Assembly: GCA_016191285.1 (NCBI GenBank)
Contig: JACPPA010000023.1
Location: 62,001 to 126,000, forward strand
DNA from: Gammaproteobacteria bacterium
Lineage (GTDB): Bacteria > Pseudomonadota > Gammaproteobacteria > Ga0077536
Length of the DNA: 64,000 nt
Reading direction: 5' to 3'
How positions within the stretch are numbered: position 1 is the stretch's first letter; each line of letters starts with the position of its first letter. Position numbers and translations under genes: made by a program. Below the pieces are notes generated by a model. That model was not told where the DNA came from, made no database searches, and saw only the letters and a program-made list of their open reading frames with translations. Below, piece by piece: positions 43,761-53,511 of this stretch.

Positions 43761-46700
43761 AACTGGCGATGAACGATCACGCGGGCGCGATCTGGCTCGC
43801 GGTACTGCTTCTCACGCTTGGCGGCATCATCGCTGCGATGCGGCTCCCCGTCGCCCTTTTCCCACACATTGACTATCCTCGAGTGGTCATCGCGATCGAT
43901 GCGGGCGCCCGGGATTCGGCGCAAATGGCGGCCGCGATCACGCGGCCGATTGAAATCGCGCTGCGCGCCGTGCCTGGCGTGACGCGGATCCGTTCCACAA
44001 CCAGTCGCGGCGCCGCGGAAGTCGCGCTCAACTTCAACTGGGGCGAGGACATGGTAGCCGCCAAGCTAGCCGCGCAGAGCGCGCTCGCGACGCTGCTCCC
44101 AGATCTGCCGCCCGGTACGCGCTTCAATGTACGGCGGGCAGATCCAACGATCTTCCCCGTACTCGGTATTGCGCTCACCTCGCGAACCCTGGATCAACAG
44201 GCGCTGCGCCAGATCGCCGAACTGCAAGTGCGCCCGGCGCTGACGGCGGTGCCTGGTGTCGCCGGCGTCGACGTGTTGGGCGGCGCGCCGCGCGAGTTCG
44301 CGGTGGACGTCGATCCGTTGCGCGCACAGGCCGTGGGCTTGAGCCTCACCGATGTCGCCGCGGCGCTTGGCAGGACCAACGACATTCGCGGTGTCGGACG
44401 CCTTGAGGATCGGCATCGGCTCTACCTCGTGCTCGCTCACGGTTTGCTGGGCAACAGCGCGGAGCTCGCTTCGATCCCGGTCAAGGTTGGCGCTCAAGCC
44501 GGTGCCGGCGTCGTCACGCTGGGGCAGATCGCGACGATCCACTCCGACGTCGAACCCAATTATCTTCGCGTCGCGGCCGATGGGCAGAACGCGGTGCTCC
44601 TGAACATACGCCAAGCGATCACGGGCGACACGGTGGCGATCGTTCACGCGGTGAGCGCGCGTTTGCAGACAGTGGGTCTACCGCCAAGCGTGCGCGTCAA
44701 ACCGTTCTACGATCAGTCGGAACTCGTGATGGGCGCCGCTAATTCGGTGCGCGACGCCATTCTGCTCGGCGCGGTGCTCGCCGGCGTGGTGCTCTTTTGG
44801 TTCCTGCGTTCAGTGCGTCTGATGGTGATCACCGGTCTGATGTTACCGGGGGTCCTGGCCGCGACATGCCTTTTACTATTCTCGCTCGGCATGACCTTTA
44901 ACATGATGACCTTGGGGGGGATGGCTGCCGCGGTGGGACTGGTCGTCGATGATGCGGTGGTGATGTTGGAGCACGTCATGCGCCGACTGCAGGAGGGCAA
45001 GGCGCGCGGCGCCGCGGGGCTGTTGCGCGCCGCCGCCGAGATGGGCAGGCCGCTGGTCGGTTCGACCACTGCCACGATCGTGGTGTTCCTGCCGCTGGCT
45101 TTTGTCGGCGGCGTGACGGGTGGCTTCTTCAAGGCGCTGGCGGTGACCATGGTTGCCGCGCTCGCGGTGTCGCTGCTCTATGCGCGGTTTGTGATCCCAT
45201 TGATCGTGGCGCGTTGGCTGTCCGCCAGAGATGCCGAAGTCGTCGCGCACGCGGGTCGCTTCATGGATCGACTGCACCGCGTTTATGCATGGTCGGCGGC
45301 GCGCGCGTTCGCGCGGCCGGGGTTATTCGTCGGGTTGGTTTGGTTTGGGATGGCCGGACTCGGATATCTCGCGTGGTTGCACGTGCCATCGGGCTTCATG
45401 CCGCGAATGGACGAAGGCGGTTTCGTACTCGACTACAAGGCACAACCGGGTGCCGCGCTCACCGACACCGACCGTCTCCTGCGTCAGGTGGAACAGATCA
45501 TCACCGCGACGCCGGAGGTCGAGAGCTATTCACGACGGACGGGTGCGCAGCTCGGCGGCGGTCTTACAGAAGCCGACGAAGGCGACTATTTCATCCGTCT
45601 GAGTCGTGGCGCGCGGCGCCCGATCACGGACATCATGGCCGAACTCCGCGCTGAGATTGCGGCGCGAGTTCCCGGACTCACCATCGAGACTATCCAGCTC
45701 ATGGAGGACTTGATCGGCGACCTCACTGCGGTCCCGCAGCCGATCGAGGTGAAGCTGTTCGGCGACGATCCTAAGGCGCTGGCGAATGCCGCACGTCAAG
45801 TCGGTGCGGCGCTAGGCAAGATCCCAGGGGTAGTCGAAGTGATCGACGGCCTGCGTGTCGCCGGCGATGCTATCAGCGTCAGTGTAAATCCCGCCGCCGC
45901 GGCGCAGCACGGCCTCGATGTCGGTGGGGTAGCCGCGCAAATCGAAGCGCTGGTCGGCGGTATCGCAGCGACCCAGGTGAGGATTGGGGCGCAGTTGGTG
46001 ACCGTTCGCGTCCGCGGCCCGGCCGGGCTGCGCAGTCGCGCGGCGGCCATTCCCAATTTGGTACTGACCGCACCGGACGGTCATACGGTCCGCGTCGATC
46101 AGATTGCCGTGGTAGCAATCGTCCCGGGCCAGCAACAGCTCACGCGCGAAGATCTGGCGCCTTTGATCGCGGTGACCGCGCGTCTGGAGGGCCGTGATTT
46201 GGGGTCGGCGATGCGCGAAGTTCGCACGGTGATCGCCGGTTTGCAGTTGCCGACCGCGATCCGTGTCGACTACGGCGGTCTCTATGCCGAACAACAGAAG
46301 AGCTTTGTGGATCTAACCCTAGTCTTCGTCGCGGCCTTGCTGCTGACGGCACTGCTGTTGACCGTGATCTTCGCGCGCACTGCGTTGACGGTGGCCGCGC
46401 TGGCGACCATTCTGCTATCTGCCGCCGCGGTATTGGCCGGGCTGTGGCTCACCGGCATCGGCCTCGATATCTCGGCGCTGATGGGGCTCACGATGGTGGT
46501 CGGGATGGTAACCGAACTCGTAATCTTCTATCTCAGCGAGTTGGATCTCGATAGGGCGCTCGATCTCGCCACGTTGCGCGCGGCCGGCGCGCAACGACTG
46601 CGTCCTATTCTGATGTCCGCGCTGATCGCAGTTCTCACCCTGAGCCCGCTCGCGCTGGGGTTAAACCGGGAAGCGGGACTTCAACAGCCGCTTGCCACCG

Positions 46701-46816
46701 CTATCATCTTCGGCCTCATCGCGGCCGTCCCGTTGGTGTTGCTCTTTCTTCCTGCACTGACTTTCTTGTTGAGCGGTCGCGCGCGCCGAGACTCACCGGT
46801 AGCTACATTGGAATGA
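43757..46816 (+). CDS. RND efflux pump, inner-membrane permease
   Basis: 1019 residues from GTG 43757, overlapping the previous stop (GTGA). Twelve helices with two large periplasmic loops. The proton-relay Asp pair is in GLVVDDAVVMLEHV in helix 4, followed by LVGSTTATIVVFLPLAFVGG. The second half contains FMPRMDEGGFVLDYKAQPGA. General organisation is shared by HAE and HME pumps; I cannot tell drugs from metals from sequence. The nearest copper ATPase lies 6.5 kb upstream. Confidence 0.92.
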   Translation: MKLAMNDHAGAIWLAVLLLTLGGIIAAMRLPVALFPHIDYPRVVIAIDAGARDSAQMAAAITRPIEIALRAVPGVTRIRSTTSRGAAEVALNFNWGEDMVAAKLAAQSALATLLPDLPPGTRFNVRRADPTIFPVLGIALTSRTLDQQALRQIAELQVRPALTAVPGVAGVDVLGGAPREFAVDVDPLRAQAVGLSLTDVAAALGRTNDIRGVGRLEDRHRLYLVLAHGLLGNSAELASIPVKVGAQAGAGVVTLGQIATIHSDVEPNYLRVAADGQNAVLLNIRQAITGDTVAIVHAVSARLQTVGLPPSVRVKPFYDQSELVMGAANSVRDAILLGAVLAGVVLFWFLRSVRLMVITGLMLPGVLAATCLLLFSLGMTFNMMTLGGMAAAVGLVVDDAVVMLEHVMRRLQEGKARGAAGLLRAAAEMGRPLVGSTTATIVVFLPLAFVGGVTGGFFKALAVTMVAALAVSLLYARFVIPLIVARWLSARDAEVVAHAGRFMDRLHRVYAWSAARAFARPGLFVGLVWFGMAGLGYLAWLHVPSGFMPRMDEGGFVLDYKAQPGAALTDTDRLLRQVEQIITATPEVESYSRRTGAQLGGGLTEADEGDYFIRLSRGARRPITDIMAELRAEIAARVPGLTIETIQLMEDLIGDLTAVPQPIEVKLFGDDPKALANAARQVGAALGKIPGVVEVIDGLRVAGDAISVSVNPAAAAQHGLDVGGVAAQIEALVGGIAATQVRIGAQLVTVRVRGPAGLRSRAAAIPNLVLTAPDGHTVRVDQIAVVAIVPGQQQLTREDLAPLIAVTARLEGRDLGSAMREVRTVIAGLQLPTAIRVDYGGLYAEQQKSFVDLTLVFVAALLLTALLLTVIFARTALTVAALATILLSAAAVLAGLWLTGIGLDISALMGLTMVVGMVTELVIFYLSELDLDRALDLATLRAAGAQRLRPILMSALIAVLTLSPLALGLNREAGLQQPLATAIIFGLIAAVPLVLLFLPALTFLLSGRARRDSPVATLE

Positions 46817-46848
46817 ATTGGGTAATCGCGGACTATTCGGTGTGGCGC

Positions 46849-47637
46849 TCAGACGCGAAAGTAATTTCTCCGCAAAGTCGAAAGCCGTGCGCGACTGCCG
46901 GCGAGCAGCGCGAGCAGCCGGGCGTCACCCGCGCCATCCATATGGGTTTCCAAACCGAACACCGTGTCTTCGCGGGCAAGATCCGTGAACGTGCCGAATA
47001 GGCGGTCCCAGACGCTGAAGACATCGCCGTAGTTTTTGTTGGTGGTTGGCATTTCAAAATGATGATGCGCGTGATGCAGGTTCGGCGTGATGAACAGCCA
47101 CCCCAAAATCCGCGCTGCGCGCGGCGGCAAGCGAATCGCGGTATGCGCACAGAGATTCGACGCAGTGTCGGCGATTTGCCGCAGCATTAGAATTTCAACC
47201 GAGGCTCCGCACAGGAAAACCCAAAGTATCAGGAAGCAGTTGCGGATAAAAGTTTCGCCGGGATGCTCGCGCACGGTGGTCGAGACATCCACGGCCTGGT
47301 CCGTGTGATGCACCAGATGGTAACGCCAGAAGGCCGCTACGTGGTGCATGGTGACGTGATACACGTAATCAAGCATATCGAGCACCACGAACATCAATCC
47401 GTACTTGATCAACGGGTGGTCGGCGTTCGGCAGAAGATAAACGAGGCCCCAGTGGTGACGCGTTGCCCACGCCGCCACGCAACCGCAGACCAGCATCATC
47501 ACGACCTGAATGGGCAGCGCCGACACAATGAAGAGCGAGTTTAGCGAGCTATGCCGCCACTTCACGGCGACCGATTGCGATAATGCCCTGGTCTCGGCTG
47601 CCCATAAGGAGGCGATAATCAGCGCGAACCAAAACAT
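46849..47637 (-). CDS. Sterol desaturase/fatty acid hydroxylase family protein
   Basis: 262-residue di-iron membrane oxygenase-like protein. Helices lie near 35-60 and 80-100. His motifs for metal binding are HVTMHH, YHLVHHTD and NLHHAHHHFEMP, complete for the family. Its substrate (sterol, hopanoid, carotenoid or fatty acid) is not evident. It converges with the RND operon, ending 33 nt from its stop, and therefore needs its own promoter beyond 47637. Confidence 0.87.
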   Translation of the reverse strand: MFWFALIIASLWAAETRALSQSVAVKWRHSSLNSLFIVSALPIQVVMMLVCGCVAAWATRHHWGLVYLLPNADHPLIKYGLMFVVLDMLDYVYHVTMHHVAAFWRYHLVHHTDQAVDVSTTVREHPGETFIRNCFLILWVFLCGASVEILMLRQIADTASNLCAHTAIRLPPRAARILGWLFITPNLHHAHHHFEMPTTNKNYGDVFSVWDRLFGTFTDLAREDTVFGLETHMDGAGDARLLALLAGSRARLSTLRRNYFRV

Positions 47638-47976
47638 TTGGGTCGAAGTCTGGTGGGTAAATAAATAATGGGCGACGTCGTTAAAGATTAGGTTTACTCA
47701 GCATGCGGGGTGGGTTACTGACTCGGGATAAACGCCGAACATGACAGGCAGGTCACTTTCTTGGAGCCAGAGCGGTTGCGGAAGACGAAGCAGTGACGAT
47801 AACACATTCTAAACCGAAGAGCGTCGTTTAAATCTTGACTTGTAAGTGTGCCTGCGGTGGTGGCCGTGTCGCACCAAAGTTGTACAGTGCAGGGTCGTGA
47901 CTGATCAGCGTGTATTCATCTCAGCGACAGGATGCACCCTGTATTACCGTAACAAAACCGAAGCAGGAGTAATCCA
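47638..47976. other. Intergenic region without a convincing gene
   Basis: 339 nt between the divergent desaturase-like gene and the exported protein gene. Besides presumed promoters, I see only a small symmetrical CTGATCAG at 47901-47908 and scattered stop codons in all frames. Confidence 0.5.
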
Positions 47977-48669
47977 ATCAACAAGCGCAACGTCATTATT
48001 CGCATCCTTGGCTTTATGTTCGCGGTAGTCGCGGCCCCGAGTCGAGCCGATGCCATCACGCCGCCCATATCGACAACGCCTGCCGCAAAAGCGCCAGCAT
48101 CAAACATATCGGCCTGTAGTGTGCCGCCTGCCGAGATGCCACTACAGACGGAACAGGGCTCCGCTGGTGTTATGTACAATTTTGCCGAGCATCCAACATC
48201 GATTCGCGCGGTCGCGAAGAAATTGCTTGGCGCCGCGGTCGATGCCGCGGCCGCTGCACGAAAAGCAAACTGCCGCGCGTCCTGCGGTCCGGAACAGACG
48301 CCCCATATCGTGTTTAGAGTGGCGCCGGTCGCCCTGTTACCGAAAGCTGAACAGGAGCTCCTCTGTGTTCGCCTGGCAAACGAGACCGGTAAGCGACCGT
48401 TGAAATACGGGCTGCACGAATTTTCTAGCATCGAGAAGTTCGATGCCTGGATTATGCAGTTCTCGCAAGGCTTGGGTGCGGACGGCAAATTGCTTTATCG
48501 GCAATGCGGTGGAAACTGCGATCCGAGCTATACCTTCATCATTGCGCCGGGCGAATCCGGGCTGAAGGTCAACACCGAGGTTTATTGCGGCTTTACCCGT
48601 GATCGCAAGAACGAGATGTTCAACCTGTCGACGGCGCTGCGTCCGCAATGCAGATCTATTGTCCGCTGA
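47977..48669 (+). CDS. Exported protein of unknown function, unusual or lost start codon
   Basis: The frame becomes ATG at 48016 (MFAVVAAPSRADA), which gives a truncated signal peptide. Extending to ATC 47977 yields NKRNVIIRILGFMFAVVAA, a textbook signal peptide, with AGGAG 7 nt upstream. Either ATC is used as a start or an ancestral ATG mutated. The mature protein has four or more Cys (CRASCGPEQTPH, CVRLANETGKRPL, YRQCGGNCDPSYTF, VYCGFTRDRKNEMF). I recognise no family. Confidence 0.6.
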   Translation: MNKRNVIIRILGFMFAVVAAPSRADAITPPISTTPAAKAPASNISACSVPPAEMPLQTEQGSAGVMYNFAEHPTSIRAVAKKLLGAAVDAAAAARKANCRASCGPEQTPHIVFRVAPVALLPKAEQELLCVRLANETGKRPLKYGLHEFSSIEKFDAWIMQFSQGLGADGKLLYRQCGGNCDPSYTFIIAPGESGLKVNTEVYCGFTRDRKNEMFNLSTALRPQCRSIVR

Positions 48670-48762
48670 GCAGAGTCGCAAAAGTCCTGAAGGAAGAAAT
48701 TGTCGGTTCGACGACGCCATCCGCCATCTGTGCGTTTCAATCGCGCTGATTTAAGCAATGAA

Positions 48763-48798
48763 TTACGCTGGGATTGACGACCGTCAATCCCAGCGTAA
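48763..48798. promoter_or_regulatory. 36-bp palindrome with TTGAC-N4-GTCAA core, upstream of glucan phosphorylase
   Basis: 17-bp perfect arms around AC, starting TTACGCTGGGATTGACG. The centre (48774-48787) is TTGAC-GACC-GTCAA, as in the other FNR/DNR-like sites here. It ends 84 nt before the glgP ATG; the core site is 96 nt from that ATG. It also lies 94 nt after the stop of the exported protein gene and could double as a terminator hairpin. Confidence 0.6.
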
Positions 48799-48882
48799 AC
48801 GATCGCAGTATGCTGCATTCCAATTCATCCCTGTCTTAGGATTGCGCCAGTCAAGACCATCGCGGTCAATTCCCATTATCGG

Positions 48883-51417
48883 ATGACCCCCATGCTTTAT
48901 CATTCCCTGCCGCGTGCGATGCCCGAAGGATTGGAGCCGCTTACCGAATTGGCGCTCGATTTACACTGGACATGGAGCCACGCCGCCGACTCATTATGGC
49001 GAAGACACGGCGAGCTGTGGGAACGCACGCAAAATCCCTGGGCGATCCTGCAGAATATTTCAAACGACGAGCTTGAGAAACTAGCGCATGACCCGGATTT
49101 TCGGCAGGACCTACGGCGTGCGATCGATCATCGCCAGCGTTATTTGCAGCAACCCGCCTGGTGCGATCAATTCGCGTCAGAACTTGGCGTCAAAAACATC
49201 GCCTACTTTAGCCTGGAATTTGGCCTTAGCGAGGCGCTGCCACTCTACGCCGGTGGGCTCGGCATCTTAGCCGGCGACTTTCTTAAAACTGCCAGCGATC
49301 TCGCCTTGCCGGTCATCGGTATTGGATTGTTGTATCAGGAGGGTTATTTCCGGCAATTGATCGATGCGAACGATCGCCAGATCGAAGTCTATCCGTATAA
49401 CGATCCTAGCGATTTACCGATTCAACCGGTGAGCGACGCAACCGGCAGTTGGCTGAAAGTAACGCTGGAGCTGCCAGGCCGAACTTTATTACTACGAGTT
49501 TGGCGCGCGAATGTGGGCCGCATAAATCTTTATCTACTCGATAGTAACGATCTTTTAAATGGCCCGAGCGATCGCGGAATTACGGCTAAGCTCTATAGCG
49601 GCGGCGTTGAGATGCGGCTGATGCAAGAGATGGTGTTGGGGATTGGCGGCTGGCGGATACTCGAACAACTCAATCTTGAGATCGACGTCTGCCATTTAAA
49701 CGAGGGTCACGCGGCGTTCGTGGTACTCGAGCGCGCGCGCCGCTTCATGAAAAAAAATGCTAGTGCGTTCGGAGCAGCGCTGTGGGCGACCCGGGCCGGC
49801 AATGTATTCACCACCCACACCCCAGTCGCCGCTGGGTTCGATATCTATTCGCCCGATCTTATTGCGAAGTACTTCCCTTATTTCCGCGATCATTTGGCCG
49901 AATTCGATATCTCGCTTCGGGACTTGCTCGCCCTCGGCCGTAAGAATCCGGACGATGACGCGGAACCGTTTAACATGACATTCCTTGCGTTGCGCGGGTG
50001 CGCCACCGCCAACGGCGTCAGCGAACTGCACGGCGTGGTTAGCCGGCGTTTGTTTAGCGACCTTTATCCCCGCTGGCCAGAAGTTGAGATTCCCATCGGT
50101 CACGTTACCAATGGCGTGCATGTTCCATCGTGGGATTCTGCCTGGGCCGATACCTTGTGGACGGATGCTTGTGGTAAACGCCGCTGGCATGGCGATGTGG
50201 AGAATCTGACTAAGCAGATTCAAGCGCTTGACGATAATACGCTGTGGGAATTCCGTGGGGCGCAACGCCGTGATCTCGTACATTACGCGCGCGCACGCCT
50301 AGCGCGCCAATTGGGGCAATGTAGCGCGCCGCCGGAGCAAATAAATGAGGCGCACCGTTACCTTGATCCTAATGTGTTAACGCTGGGATTTGCGCGGCGC
50401 TTTGCCGAATACAAACGTCCTAACCTAATCCTGCACGAGCCGGCCCGGCTAGCGCGCTTGGTGTTGAGCGACAAACGTCCGATCCAAATTATCGTCGCCG
50501 GCAAAGCCCATCCCGACGACGAAATGGGGAAAATCCTGATTCGTGAGTGGCTGGACTTCATCCGTCGGTGGGAGGTGCGTGGTCGCGTGGTGTTTTTGGA
50601 AGACTACGACATAGCGTTGGCGCAGCAACTGGTGCAAGGCGTGGACGTCTGGATCAACACCCCGAATCGACCTTGGGAAGCCTGCGGGACGAGCGGCATG
50701 AAAGTGCTTGCCAATGGCGGGCTTAATCTTTCGGAACTCGATGGATGGTGGGCTGAGGCTTATGCACCCGACCTAGGTTGGGCGATTGGTGATGGGCGAG
50801 AACATCACGAGTCCGGCTGGTCAGCGATTGAAGCAGAGCAACTTTATCAAGTACTCGAAGCCGAAGTTGTCCCGGCATTTTACAACCGCTCCGCCGGAGG
50901 CGTTCCGGAGCAGTGGGTTAAACGGATCCGCGCTAGCATTTCAATGCTCGCGCCAAAGTTCAGTAGCAATCGAATGCTGCAACAATATCTCAATCAACAC
51001 TATCGCCCGGCGGCCGATGCCTTTCAGCGACGCAGTCGAAACCAGGGGCTATTAGCGACAGAACTCGACGCGTGGTATACCAACTTGCGACAACGTTGGC
51101 ATCAGGTCAGATTCGGCACGTTGGAGATCAAACTCGCGGACGACTACTGGAATTTTTACGCACCGGTTTATTTAGGTGAGCTTAAATCCGACTCCATCAA
51201 AGTCGAACTCTATGCTGATCCCAGCGGCGCCGCGCCGCGGTTGTGCCAACAAATGCAGCGCCAAGCAATGATCCCCGGCGCTTTGAACGCCTATGTGTAT
51301 CGGACAAGCGTTCGGGCATCTCGGCCGTCCGCCGATTTCACGCCGCGCATCACCGCCTATCATCCAGAGGCACGGATCCCGAGCGAGGCGCCGTTTATAC
51401 TATGGCAACGCGAATAG
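48883..51417 (+). CDS. glgP: Alpha-glucan (glycogen) phosphorylase
   Basis: Releases glucose 1-phosphate from glycogen or maltodextrins, saving one ATP per hexose. It has 844 residues of the bacterial alpha-glucan phosphorylase type (N-terminal LALDLHWTWSHAADSLWRR as in DUF3417). Visible are IAYFSLEFGLSEALPLYAGG, LNEGHAAFV, FTTHTPVAAGFD and the PLP-lysine segment GTSGMKVLANGGLN. It feeds the same sugar-phosphate pool as phosphoketolase. The upstream TTGAC palindrome suggests control by an oxygen- or NO-type regulator. Confidence 0.94.
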   Translation: MTPMLYHSLPRAMPEGLEPLTELALDLHWTWSHAADSLWRRHGELWERTQNPWAILQNISNDELEKLAHDPDFRQDLRRAIDHRQRYLQQPAWCDQFASELGVKNIAYFSLEFGLSEALPLYAGGLGILAGDFLKTASDLALPVIGIGLLYQEGYFRQLIDANDRQIEVYPYNDPSDLPIQPVSDATGSWLKVTLELPGRTLLLRVWRANVGRINLYLLDSNDLLNGPSDRGITAKLYSGGVEMRLMQEMVLGIGGWRILEQLNLEIDVCHLNEGHAAFVVLERARRFMKKNASAFGAALWATRAGNVFTTHTPVAAGFDIYSPDLIAKYFPYFRDHLAEFDISLRDLLALGRKNPDDDAEPFNMTFLALRGCATANGVSELHGVVSRRLFSDLYPRWPEVEIPIGHVTNGVHVPSWDSAWADTLWTDACGKRRWHGDVENLTKQIQALDDNTLWEFRGAQRRDLVHYARARLARQLGQCSAPPEQINEAHRYLDPNVLTLGFARRFAEYKRPNLILHEPARLARLVLSDKRPIQIIVAGKAHPDDEMGKILIREWLDFIRRWEVRGRVVFLEDYDIALAQQLVQGVDVWINTPNRPWEACGTSGMKVLANGGLNLSELDGWWAEAYAPDLGWAIGDGREHHESGWSAIEAEQLYQVLEAEVVPAFYNRSAGGVPEQWVKRIRASISMLAPKFSSNRMLQQYLNQHYRPAADAFQRRSRNQGLLATELDAWYTNLRQRWHQVRFGTLEIKLADDYWNFYAPVYLGELKSDSIKVELYADPSGAAPRLCQQMQRQAMIPGALNAYVYRTSVRASRPSADFTPRITAYHPEARIPSEAPFILWQRE

Positions 51418-51555
51418 GATCGGAGCCACTTCTGACCGAAGCGACCATGACAGAAATTCCGGACGTGAAGAAAGACGAGAGCCGGGCGGCCGCCGAATTG
51501 GGCTGAAGGGGCCGGGCGCATAAAACCGAAGCGCATAAAACCAAGGAATTATCTA

Positions 51556-52542
51556 ATGCGCGCGATGCATTTCGTGGGGCGAGGAGCACCGCTAGTCGCC
51601 GTCGCGGCGCCGCTACCCGACTGTGCCGCCGACGAGGTGTTAGTGCGAGTTAGTGCGTGTGGCGTCTGCCGTACCGATCTACACATCATTGACGGAGAGC
51701 TTACGCCACCTAAGCAGCCGCTGATCTTGGGTCACGAAATTGTCGGCCGGATTGTGCAGCGTGGTAATCAGGTTGCGGTGCTTGCAGAACAGCAGCGGGT
51801 GGGTATCCCGTGGTTGGGCGCCACGTGCGAGCACTGTCAGTTCTGCACGCGTGGCTTAGAGAACCTTTGCGATCACGCTGAATTTACTGGCTTCCATCGC
51901 GACGGCGGCTATGCGGAATACGTCGCCGCGAAAGCGGCCTTTACCTTTCCCTTATCCGATCGGTATAGCGATACCGAGGCCGCGCCGTTGTTGTGCGCGG
52001 GCTTGATCGGTTATCGCGCCATGCGCTGCGCTGGCGACGGCCGCCGCATCGGGTTGGTAGGATTTGGGGCCGCCGCGCATTTAATCGCCCAGGTCCTAGT
52101 GTATGAAGGGCGCGAGGTGTATGCCTTTACGCGTCCGGGCGACGATCGAGCGCAGTCTTTCGCACGCACCTTGGGCGTCGTGTGGGCCGGCGACTCGCTC
52201 ACCCGACCACCGGTATTGTTAGACGCGCTGATTCTTTTCGCATCGCTAGGTAGCTTGGTTCCGTTTGCGCTTAGCGTTGTCGCTAAGGGTGGTCGAGTGG
52301 TCTGTGGCGGGATTCATATGAGTACGATTCCAAGCTTCGATTACAGCCTGTTGTGGGGCGAGCGGAAGCTGCTGTCGATCGCCAATTTGACGCGCCACGA
52401 TGCGCTTGAGTTTCTCGCGCTCGCGCCGCGTGTGCCCATTAAGACGCAGGTCGAAGTACAACCGCTAGCCGCCGCGAATCGGGCAATCGACTTACTGCGC
52501 CAAGGCGGTGTTCAAGGCGCGATTGTTCTCGATTGTCGGTAA
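51556..52542 (+). CDS. Zinc-dependent alcohol dehydrogenase
   Basis: 328-residue medium-chain dehydrogenase. The catalytic zinc ligands are in CGVCRTDLH and GHEIVGRIV; the structural zinc Cys cluster is CEHCQFCTRGLENLC. The cofactor-binding loop is RIGLVGFGAAAHLIAQ (GxGxxxH type). It resembles the AdhA/zinc-binding group. It may regenerate NAD under fermentation or remove aldehydes. It lies 138 nt after glgP and may share its transcript. Confidence 0.9.
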   Translation: MRAMHFVGRGAPLVAVAAPLPDCAADEVLVRVSACGVCRTDLHIIDGELTPPKQPLILGHEIVGRIVQRGNQVAVLAEQQRVGIPWLGATCEHCQFCTRGLENLCDHAEFTGFHRDGGYAEYVAAKAAFTFPLSDRYSDTEAAPLLCAGLIGYRAMRCAGDGRRIGLVGFGAAAHLIAQVLVYEGREVYAFTRPGDDRAQSFARTLGVVWAGDSLTRPPVLLDALILFASLGSLVPFALSVVAKGGRVVCGGIHMSTIPSFDYSLLWGERKLLSIANLTRHDALEFLALAPRVPIKTQVEVQPLAAANRAIDLLRQGGVQGAIVLDCR

Positions 52543-52575
52543 GTGCGCATCAATTTGTTGGTAATCGTCGCGTGA

Positions 52576-52589
52576 TTGACACGAGTCAA
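52576..52589. promoter_or_regulatory. TTGAC-N4-GTCAA site upstream of PAS gene
   Basis: TTGAC-ACGA-GTCAA, perfect arms, ending 77 nt before the ATG of the PAS protein. Symmetry and spacing fit an activator site of the FNR/DNR class near position -41. Confidence 0.6.
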
Positions 52590-52666
52590 GTTCGGGCGTA
52601 GGTAATTCATTACCGTAAGATTCGTTCTTATACGATAACAATCGAATAACTACGGAGGGTTAGACC

Positions 52667-53086
52667 ATGGAAGTGCCAATTCCAAAGAACAGCAATTTGA
52701 AACCAGTTAACCGCGTGGCGCGCGACGTGATGGAGTCTGCGCCGGCGACACTCACGATTGATGACCAGGGAATAATCACGGAATGCAGTAATGGCGCAGC
52801 GCATCTTTGTTGTGCCGAGCAACGTGAACTACTTGCAGCCCACGTGTCAAAAATTATTCCCCGCTTTGGTGCCAAGACGGCAATCCGTGATGGTCATGTC
52901 GATTCGACCTTGGAGTTCTTAACCCATGCCCGGATGCCATTCCGGATCCAACGCCATGATGGTGGCTCGTTTGTCGCCGAGCTAGTGATAAACCAATTGG
53001 ACAACGAGCCTTGTCAAATTCGCATTGTCATAAACGAAATGGACTCGGAAAAGGATCAAAACGACGCGAGCAAGTGGTGTATTTAG
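52667..53086 (+). CDS. Stand-alone PAS-domain protein
   Basis: 139 residues; ATG preceded by GGAGG. A PAS fold is suggested by ESAPATLTIDDQGIITECSNGA, LLAAHVSKIIPRFG, and MPFRIQRHDGGSFVAELVINQL. There is no output or kinase domain, so it should act through partner proteins. Cys residues (TECS, CC, CI) may bind a cofactor, which I cannot tell. The preceding FNR-like site suggests induction with glgP and the BON protein. Confidence 0.8.
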   Translation: MEVPIPKNSNLKPVNRVARDVMESAPATLTIDDQGIITECSNGAAHLCCAEQRELLAAHVSKIIPRFGAKTAIRDGHVDSTLEFLTHARMPFRIQRHDGGSFVAELVINQLDNEPCQIRIVINEMDSEKDQNDASKWCI

Positions 53087-53149
53087 GGCTGAATTCGATA
53101 TTGCCGCCACGCGCTATCGAATTTGCGTCATTAGCATTTCAAATTGTGA

Positions 53150-53182
53150 CGACAGCGCGTTTTTTTGGCTAACGCGCTGTCG
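53150..53182. terminator. Bidirectional hairpin terminator
   Basis: 12-bp perfect arms (CGACAGCGCGTT and complement), loop partly T-rich, with a T run on the plus strand inside. It lies between the convergent PAS gene and the cytochrome remnant, 64 nt past the former's stop. A second inverted repeat (AATTCGATA and complement) lies at about 53092-53123. Confidence 0.6.
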
Positions 53183-53199
53183 CACGACACTTGTTTGAA

Positions 53200-53350
53200 C
53201 TATGGTAGCTGAATCGAGCGCAAATAAATCAGCGTCTCGACTAATCGACCGCGCAGGGCCGCTTCGTCTACAAACGGCGCAATATTGCTCAAATCGCGCT
53301 TTGCCCGAACTTTCCACGCCGTGGTCAGCGAATACCGCGGTAGGTGACAC
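53200..53350 (-). pseudogene. Cytochrome c remnant with deleted core
   Basis: The start region SSGKARFEQYCAVC keeps a CxxC, but the heme His is Arg (CAVCR). It then breaks, with a frame change, into what looks like a C-terminus (EAALRGRLVETLIYLRSIQLP, stop at 53200). That ending resembles EAIVRGRILAILAYLSTIQ of the intact cytochrome c at 62030, so this is a paralog that lost its middle, including the Met ligand. Confidence 0.6.
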
Positions 53351-53511
53351 GCGCGGCGCATAACGAGGGATCTATTAAGAAGGGATGACGTGTCTAATTA
53401 CTCGGTGTAAGGCAGGTCGATTGTTTCATGCGGCGCAACCCGCGTGCAACGGTTTCGGCTAAATAATTGCCCGAGCATAAACTCAGCAGCGGGCGCGCGC
53501 GACGTAGGGCG

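Noticed and set aside
51402-51506. Tiny frame between glgP and the alcohol dehydrogenase gene
   Set aside because: 34 codons that overlap the end of glgP, no ribosome site and low-complexity composition.
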